51,840 bases of DNA from Pseudomonas sp. Lineage in GTDB: Bacteria > Pseudomonadota > Gammaproteobacteria > Pseudomonadales > Pseudomonadaceae. A program made the translations under genes and the position numbers. Within the stretch, counting starts at the first letter, position 1. Every line of letters starts with the position of its first letter. Location of the stretch: assembly GCF_030684895.1 (NCBI RefSeq), contig NZ_JAUXXP010000071.1, forward strand, positions 1 to 51,840. Reading direction: 5' to 3'. Shown here one piece after another: positions 45,561 through 51,840 of the stretch. The notes below the pieces were generated by a model. The model searched no databases. It was not told the DNA's origin and was given only the letters and a program-made list of their open reading frames with translations.

Positions 45561-45879
45561 GCCAGCGCTGCTTGGCCTGCTCGCTGCGCTGACTCTGCTC
45601 GCCAGCCTGCCCGCGCTGGCCGAAGTGGATGGCCAGCAGCTGTACCGCCAGCACTGCGCCAAATGCCACGCCGCAGACGGCCGCGCCAACACCATGCGCG
45701 GCTGGCTGTACTTTGCGCAGAACCTGAGCAAAGCCAAGTGGCAGGACAACACCAGCGACAGTGACATCCTCGAAGCCATTCAGGAGGGCCCTGGTGCCAT
45801 GCCCGGCTACGCCGACAAGCTCAGCGAAGCCGAACAGCTGGCGCTGGTAAGGGCAGTGCGCGATTTACGTCAACCCTGA
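45550..45879 (+). CDS. Small periplasmic c-type cytochrome
   Basis: The 109-aa protein has a signal peptide ending ASLPALA-E (about residue 25), the heme c site C-A-K-C-H (about 36-40) in LYRQHCAKCHAADGR, and a candidate axial Met in GAMPGYADKLS. It is a monoheme class I cytochrome acting as a periplasmic electron carrier. It overlaps the previous secreted protein and is the last gene before a perfect bidirectional terminator. Confidence 0.87.
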   Translation: MSNKPALLGLLAALTLLASLPALAEVDGQQLYRQHCAKCHAADGRANTMRGWLYFAQNLSKAKWQDNTSDSDILEAIQEGPGAMPGYADKLSEAEQLALVRAVRDLRQP

Positions 45880-45886
45880 ACAGCAC

Positions 45887-45930
45887 GCAGATAAAACAAA
45901 GGCCGCTAATGCGGCCTTTGTTTTATCTGC
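45887..45930. terminator. Bidirectional terminator with perfect 20-bp arms
   Basis: GCAGATAAAACAAAGGCCGC (45887-45906) and its exact complement GCGGCCTTTGTTTTATCTGC (45911-45930) flank a TAAT loop. Each strand has a T-rich tract after the GC-rich core, so it serves the cytochrome transcript (plus) and hemE (minus); it begins 2 nt past the hemE stop. Confidence 0.92.
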
Positions 45931-45932
45931 GT

Positions 45933-47000
45933 TTATTGATGGTACTGCCCAGACAGCTCATGCACCGCTTCGAAGAACGCGCCGGCATGCGCCGGATCGA
46001 CTTCCGGGGTGATGCCGTGACCAAGGTTAAACACCTGACCGCTGCCATGCCCGTAAGCGGCAAGAATACGCCCCACTTCAGCGCGGATCGCCGCCGGGTT
46101 GGCGTACAGCACGCTCGGGTCCATGTTGCCCTGCAGTGCCACCTTGTTGCCGACGCGGGCGCGAGCGCTGCCAATATCGCAGGTCCAGTCCAGGCCCAGG
46201 GCTTCGGCACCGCTGTCGGCCATCGACTCCAGCCACAGACCGCCACCCTTGGTGAACAGAATCACTGGCACACGGCGCCCGTCGTGCTCGCGGATCAGGC
46301 CGTCGATGATCTTCTGCATATAGGCCAGAGAGAACTCCTGGTACGCCGCCGCTGACAACGAGCCACCCCAGGAATCGAAAATCTGCACGGCCTGTGCGCC
46401 CGCCTTGATCTGCCCGTTGAGGTAGGCGGTGACCGACTGCGCCAGCTTATCGAGCAGCGCGTGCATGGCCTGCGGGTTGTCGTAGAGCATGGCCTTGGAC
46501 TTGCGGAAATCCTTCGACGAGCCGCCCTCGACCATATAGGTGGCCAGGGTCCAGGGGCTGCCAGTAAAGCCAATCAGCGGCACGCGGCCGTTCAGCTCGC
46601 GGCGAATGGTACGCACAGCGTCCATCACATAACCCAGGTCCTGCTCAGGATCGGGAATTGGCAGCGCCTCGATATCAGCCATGCTGCTGATCACCTTCTT
46701 GAACCGCGGGCCTTCACCGGTCTCGAAATACAGACCCTGGCCCATGGCATCGGGAATGGTCAGGATGTCAGAGAACAGAATCGCCGCATCCAGTTGCGGG
46801 TAGCGATCCAGCGGCTGAATGGTGACCTCGCAGGCCAGCTCCGGGTTCTTCATCAGTTTGACGAAATCACCCGCCTTGGCGCGGGTGGCGCGATACTCCG
46901 GCAGGTAACGACCGGCCTGGCGCATCATCCACACGGGGGTGACGTCGACAGGTTGCTTGAGCAGAGCACGAAGGAAGCGGTCGTTCTTCAGGGCGGTCAT
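45933..47000 (-). CDS. hemE: Uroporphyrinogen decarboxylase HemE
   Basis: HemE decarboxylates the four acetate side chains of uroporphyrinogen III to coproporphyrinogen III in heme synthesis. The 355-aa product has the signature [16 protein letters not shown] (about 22-37), with the substrate-binding Arg residues, and [13 protein letters not shown] with the catalytic Asp (about residue 78). [20 protein letters not shown] and [13 protein letters not shown] are also conserved. Length is typical. Confidence 0.97.
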   Translation of the reverse strand: MTALKNDRFLRALLKQPVDVTPVWMMRQAGRYLPEYRATRAKAGDFVKLMKNPELACEVTIQPLDRYPQLDAAILFSDILTIPDAMGQGLYFETGEGPRFKKVISSMADIEALPIPDPEQDLGYVMDAVRTIRRELNGRVPLIGFTGSPWTLATYMVEGGSSKDFRKSKAMLYDNPQAMHALLDKLAQSVTAYLNGQIKAGAQAVQIFDSWGGSLSAAAYQEFSLAYMQKIIDGLIREHDGRRVPVILFTKGGGLWLESMADSGAEALGLDWTCDIGSARARVGNKVALQGNMDPSVLYANPAAIRAEVGRILAAYGHGSGQVFNLGHGITPEVDPAHAGAFFEAVHELSGQYHQ

Positions 47001-47236
47001 GGCAGTTCCCGAGAAAAGTAGTCAGAAAAAAAGTGCGGGCATTTTCGCAGAGCACCACACAAAAGGCACGGCGAGGGTCATGCCTTTTATCCATTGCGAC
47101 GATTTGCCTCGCTTCGCGGCCCAGCCAACCCAGCAAAAAGAAGCGCTAAATCACGAATCGCTGATGAGTTCTTGACGCGCTTTTCACATCCGCAGCCCTA
47201 ATTTAGCAACCGCCCCCTCCCTGATGGACACCCGCG

Positions 47237-47998
47237 ATGAACAAACTGCCCGCCATCACCCTGATCTTCTGGGTGATGAAGATTTGCGCCACCACCCTGG
47301 GCGAAACCGCTGGGGACCTGCTTTCCATGACCCTGGATGTCGGCTATGCAGCCAGCTCGTTGATACTTATCAGCCTGTTCCTGCTCACCCTGATCGGCCA
47401 ATTGCGCGCCCGCAGCTACAACCCAGCGCTGTACTGGACGGTCATTCTGGCCACCAGTACCGCCGGCACCACCATCTCCGACTTTATGGACCGCACCCTG
47501 GGCCTGGGCTACGCCACCGGCTCAGCCTTATTAGTCGCCTTGCTGATCGCCATCTTCGCGATTTGGTACATGAGCGAAAAAACCCTGTCGGTCGAGCATA
47601 TCCAAAGTCGCCGTGGAGAGCTGTTCTACTGGACCGCGACTCTGTTCTCCAACACCCTCGGCACCGCCTTGGGCGATTATCTGGCTGACGACTCCGGCCT
47701 GGGCTTCGCCGGTGGCGCACTGTTGATCGGCAGCCTGATTGCCATCGTTGCAGCAGCCAAGTATTTCACCCGTATATCGCCGGTCATCCTGTTCTGGCTG
47801 GCGTTTGTACTAACCCGCCCATTTGGTGCCACCTTGGGCGACTTCCTCAGCAAACCGCTGGATCACGGCGGTATGGGGTTTGGCACGGTGGGCTCATCCG
47901 CAGCACTGGCGATTACCCTGGTAGTGCTGGTAGCTGCTGCGGTTTGGAGCACGCGCCGCGAACGCACTGTGGGGTTCGCTGCCACGCCCAATAGCTAA
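47237..47998 (+). CDS. COG4705-type membrane protein with four internal repeats
   Basis: The 253-aa protein has eight hydrophobic segments arranged as four repeats. Each repeat carries a small motif of the form T-x-G-x2-x2-[DE]-D/F: KICATTLGETAGDLLS (about 15), STAGTTISDFMDRTLGLGYATG (about 76), SNTLGTALGDYLADDSGLGFAGG (about 137) and TRPFGATLGDFLSKPLDHGGMG (about 193). The repeated Asp/Glu residues within the membrane suggest a cation pathway. It matches what I know as COG4705 (uncharacterised membrane-anchored protein). It is a single gene between hemE and gltD, with a terminator after it. The ATG has only a weak upstream GGA. Confidence 0.75.
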   Translation: MNKLPAITLIFWVMKICATTLGETAGDLLSMTLDVGYAASSLILISLFLLTLIGQLRARSYNPALYWTVILATSTAGTTISDFMDRTLGLGYATGSALLVALLIAIFAIWYMSEKTLSVEHIQSRRGELFYWTATLFSNTLGTALGDYLADDSGLGFAGGALLIGSLIAIVAAAKYFTRISPVILFWLAFVLTRPFGATLGDFLSKPLDHGGMGFGTVGSSAALAITLVVLVAAAVWSTRRERTVGFAATPNS

Positions 47999-48016
47999 GC
48001 CAAACGCAGAAACAAC

Positions 48017-48040
48017 AAAGCCAGCCCTAGGGCTGGCTTT
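48017..48040. terminator. Terminator between COG4705 gene and gltD
   Basis: AAAGCCAGCCCTAGGGCTGGCTTT is a perfect 24-bp palindrome 19 nt after the COG4705 stop and 27 bp from the gltD stop. Short A/T ends let it work in both directions. Confidence 0.8.
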
Positions 48041-48067
48041 GTGCATAACGGCATAACCGCTCGCTCG

Positions 48068-49495
<1,428 letters not shown>

Positions 49496-49520
49496 TCATC
49501 AAACCACTTCAGGCGCATTC

Positions 49521-51840
49521 TTATTGCGGGTTGGCACGGGTGCTGGAGAGCAACGACTTCAGGCTTGCCGCCTTCGGTTTGACCAGCCAGAACTTGCGCA
49601 GGTAGTCGTCGAGGTTTTCCAGCAGGTTGATGCCCCACTCACTCGATGTTTCCTGGACGTACTCAGCAAGCACGCGCTCCAGGTGGCTACGATAAGCCTC
49701 CATCGACTCATTGTTGATCCGCTGAATTTCCACCAGCTCGTGGTTAACGCGATCGTAGAAGCTGTTATCCAGATCCAGCACGTAGGCGAAACCGCCGGTC
49801 ATGCCTGAACCGAAGTTGTAGCCGGTCTTGCCCAGTACGCAGACAAAGCCGCCAGTCATGTATTCGCAGCAATGGTCGCCCGTGCCTTCCACTACGGTGT
49901 GGGCACCGGAGTTACGCACGGCGAAACGTTCGCCCGCAGTACCTGCGGCGAACAGCTTGCCACCAGTGGCGCCGTACAGGCAGGTGTTGCCGATGATGGC
50001 GCTGTCCTGGGTCTTGAACGGACTGCCTTGCGGCGGGGTGATCACCAGCTTGCCGCCGGTCATGCCCTTGCCGACGTAGTCGTTGGCGTCGCCTTCCAGG
50101 TACAGGTTCAGGCCACCGGCGTTCCACACACCGAAGCTCTGCCCTGCCGTGCCCTTGAAGCGGAAGGTGATCGGCGCCTTGGCCATACCCTGGTTGCCAT
50201 GTACGCGGGCGATTTCGCCGGAGACACGGGCACCAATCGAGCGGTCACAGTTACAGATTTCCAGCTCAAACTCGGCACCGCTAGCAGCATCAATCGCCGA
50301 CTTGGCCAGCTCGACCATCTTCTCGGCCAGCAGGCCTTGGTCGAATGGCGGGTTGCGGTCAACCTGACAGAACTGCGGCTTGTCGGCCGGAATGTGGTCG
50401 CTGCCGAGCAGCGGCGTCAGGTCCAGATGACCCTGCTTGGCGGTTTCGCCCGGCAGCATTTCCAGCAAATCGGTACGCCCGATCAGCTCTTCCAGGCTAC
50501 GTACGCCCAGCTTGGCCAGCCACTCGCGGGTTTCTTCGGCCACAAAAGTGAAGAAGTTCATCACCATTTCGACGGTGCCGATAAAGTGATCCTTACGCAG
50601 CTTGTCGTTCTGCGTGGCCACGCCGGTGGCGCAGTTGTTCAGGTGACAGATACGCAGGTATTTACAACCCAGGGCGATCATCGGCGCAGTGCCGAAGCCG
50701 AAGCTTTCGGCGCCGAGAATGGCGGCCTTGATCACGTCCAGGCCGGTTTTCAGGCCGCCGTCAGTCTGTACCCGTACCTTGCCGCGCAGGTCGTTGCCGC
50801 GCAGGGTCTGGTGGGTTTCGGCCAGGCCGAGTTCCCACGGCGCACCGGCGTACTTGATTGAGGTGAGCGGCGATGCGCCGGTACCACCGTCGTAACCGGA
50901 GATGGTGATCAGGTCAGCATAAGCCTTGGCCACACCGGCGGCGATCGTGCCGACACCGGCTTCCGCCACCAGCTTGACCGACACCAGCGCCTGTGGATTG
51001 ACCTGTTTGAGGTCATAGATCAGCTGCGCCAGGTCTTCGATGGAATAGATATCATGGTGCGGCGGCGGCGAAATCAAGGTGACGCCCGGCACTGCATAAC
51101 GCAGTTTGGCGATCAGACCGTTGACCTTGCCGCCCGGCAGCTGGCCGCCCTCACCGGGCTTGGCACCCTGGGCCACCTTGATCTGCAGCACTTCAGCGTT
51201 GACCAGGTATTCCGGGGTCACACCGAAACGGCCGGTGGCCACCTGCTTGATCTTCGAGCTGCGCACGGTGCCGTAACGGGCAGGGTCTTCGCCGCCCTCA
51301 CCGGAGTTGGAGCGCGCGCCCAGGCGGTTCATCGCCTCGGCAATCGCTTCGTGGGCTTCTGGCGACAACGCGCCGAGGGAAATCCCGGCGGAGTCGAAGC
51401 GCTTGAGAATCTCGCCCAGCGGCTCGACCTGATCCAGCGCCAGTGGCTGATCGGCCAGCTTCAGCTGCAGCAGGTCGCGCAGCATCGACACCGGACGGGT
51501 GTCGACCAGCGTGGTGTATTCCTTAAATTTCTCGTAGCTGCCCTGCTGCACAGCCGCCTGCAGGGTGTTGACCACATCCGGGTTGTAGGCGTGGTACTCG
51601 CCGCCATAGACGAACTTGAGCAGGCCACCTTGCTGGATCGACTTGCGTGCGTTCCAGGCTTCGGCCGCGAGCAGCTTCTGCTCGTTTTCGATATCGACGA
51701 AGCGCGCGCCCTTGATGCGACTGGCCACACCCCGGAAGCACAGCTCGGTGACGTCATCGGCCAGACCGACCGCTTCAAACAGCTGCGCACCACGGTAGGA
51801 CGCAACCGTGGAGATGCCCATCTTCGAGAGGATCTTCAGC
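49521..51840 (-). CDS. gltB: Glutamate synthase (NADPH) large subunit GltB, 3' part only
   Basis: The last 772 codons of gltB are in the window; the reading frame continues past 51840, so the start and the N-terminal glutaminase domain are missing. Visible are the FMN-binding synthase domain ([54 protein letters not shown]), the 3Fe-4S cluster Cys set [12 protein letters not shown] (C-x5-C-x4-C, near 50640), and the C-terminal right-handed beta-helix domain ([34 protein letters not shown]). GltB makes two glutamates from glutamine and 2-oxoglutarate. Confidence 0.96.
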   Translation of the reverse strand, partial: LKILSKMGISTVASYRGAQLFEAVGLADDVTELCFRGVASRIKGARFVDIENEQKLLAAEAWNARKSIQQGGLLKFVYGGEYHAYNPDVVNTLQAAVQQGSYEKFKEYTTLVDTRPVSMLRDLLQLKLADQPLALDQVEPLGEILKRFDSAGISLGALSPEAHEAIAEAMNRLGARSNSGEGGEDPARYGTVRSSKIKQVATGRFGVTPEYLVNAEVLQIKVAQGAKPGEGGQLPGGKVNGLIAKLRYAVPGVTLISPPPHHDIYSIEDLAQLIYDLKQVNPQALVSVKLVAEAGVGTIAAGVAKAYADLITISGYDGGTGASPLTSIKYAGAPWELGLAETHQTLRGNDLRGKVRVQTDGGLKTGLDVIKAAILGAESFGFGTAPMIALGCKYLRICHLNNCATGVATQNDKLRKDHFIGTVEMVMNFFTFVAEETREWLAKLGVRSLEELIGRTDLLEMLPGETAKQGHLDLTPLLGSDHIPADKPQFCQVDRNPPFDQGLLAEKMVELAKSAIDAASGAEFELEICNCDRSIGARVSGEIARVHGNQGMAKAPITFRFKGTAGQSFGVWNAGGLNLYLEGDANDYVGKGMTGGKLVITPPQGSPFKTQDSAIIGNTCLYGATGGKLFAAGTAGERFAVRNSGAHTVVEGTGDHCCEYMTGGFVCVLGKTGYNFGSGMTGGFAYVLDLDNSFYDRVNHELVEIQRINNESMEAYRSHLERVLAEYVQETSSEWGINLLENLDDYLRKFWLVKPKAASLKSLLSSTRANPQ

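Overview
The window is GC-rich gammaproteobacterial chromosome, almost certainly Pseudomonas in the broad sense. The housekeeping proteins (MsrA, DipA, NhaP2, RlmJ, HemE, GltB/GltD) read as Pseudomonas orthologues. From memory, the order dipA - msrA - acyl-CoA dehydrogenase - nhaP2 - mscK - selO - permease - metY - usp - parA-like ... hemE - gltD - gltB follows a conserved P. aeruginosa segment (around PA5017-PA5036). No phage, IS element, CRISPR array, tRNA or rRNA is visible. Several short palindromic intergenic repeats, of at least four types, are scattered through the window.

Layout. 1-365: terminator of an upstream gene (possibly aceF, outside the window), a compound palindromic repeat and a secreted hypothetical protein. 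0.9-4.5 kb: the c-di-GMP phosphodiesterase DipA with a degenerate GGDEF site, MsrA, and a small YjfB-like protein. 4.5-6.9 kb: a phytoene-desaturase-like FAD oxidoreductase divergent from a PadR regulator, with two identically spaced inverted-repeat operators between them. 6.9-12.2 kb: an HD-GYP protein, RlmJ, a nitronate monooxygenase-like enzyme and an acyl-CoA dehydrogenase. 12.4-25.3 kb: NhaP2 antiporter (TTG start), MscK, SelO, an Asp/Glu racemase, an SLC13 permease, MetY, TrxC (ribosome-binding site inside a hairpin), a hotdog protein and a tandem universal stress protein. 25.4-26.2 kb: a ParA-like ATPase on the minus strand.

The most distinctive region is 26.4-44.7 kb: an 18-gene, tightly coupled plus-strand operon for an aryl polyene (APE/xanthomonadin/flexirubin-type) lipid pigment. 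It holds a chain-length factor, two ketosynthases, a ketoreductase, a free-standing ApeP-type dehydratase, two acyl carrier proteins, an adenylating ligase fused to an ApeI-type dehydratase, an aromatic amino acid ammonia-lyase, a methyltransferase and a thioesterase. Assembly and export functions are two acyltransferases, a glycosyltransferase, a LolA-like carrier, an MMPL exporter, a DUF3261 lipoprotein and a COG4648 membrane protein. Less expected members are a flavin-dependent halogenase-like protein and a divergent CPA2 antiporter-like membrane protein. The inferred logic is: the lyase makes an aryl-acrylate starter, the ligase loads it on an ACP, the type II PKS/FAS-like set extends it into a conjugated polyene, tailoring enzymes modify the aryl head, acyltransferases and glycosyltransferase attach it to a lipid, and the MMPL/LolA-like/lipoprotein set moves it to the outer membrane.

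44.7-51.8 kb: a lipoprotein, a secreted protein and a small cytochrome c that may share the APE transcript, a perfect 20-bp-arm bidirectional terminator, hemE (minus), a COG4705 membrane protein with four internal repeats (plus), then gltD and the 3' part of gltB (minus), which runs off the right edge.
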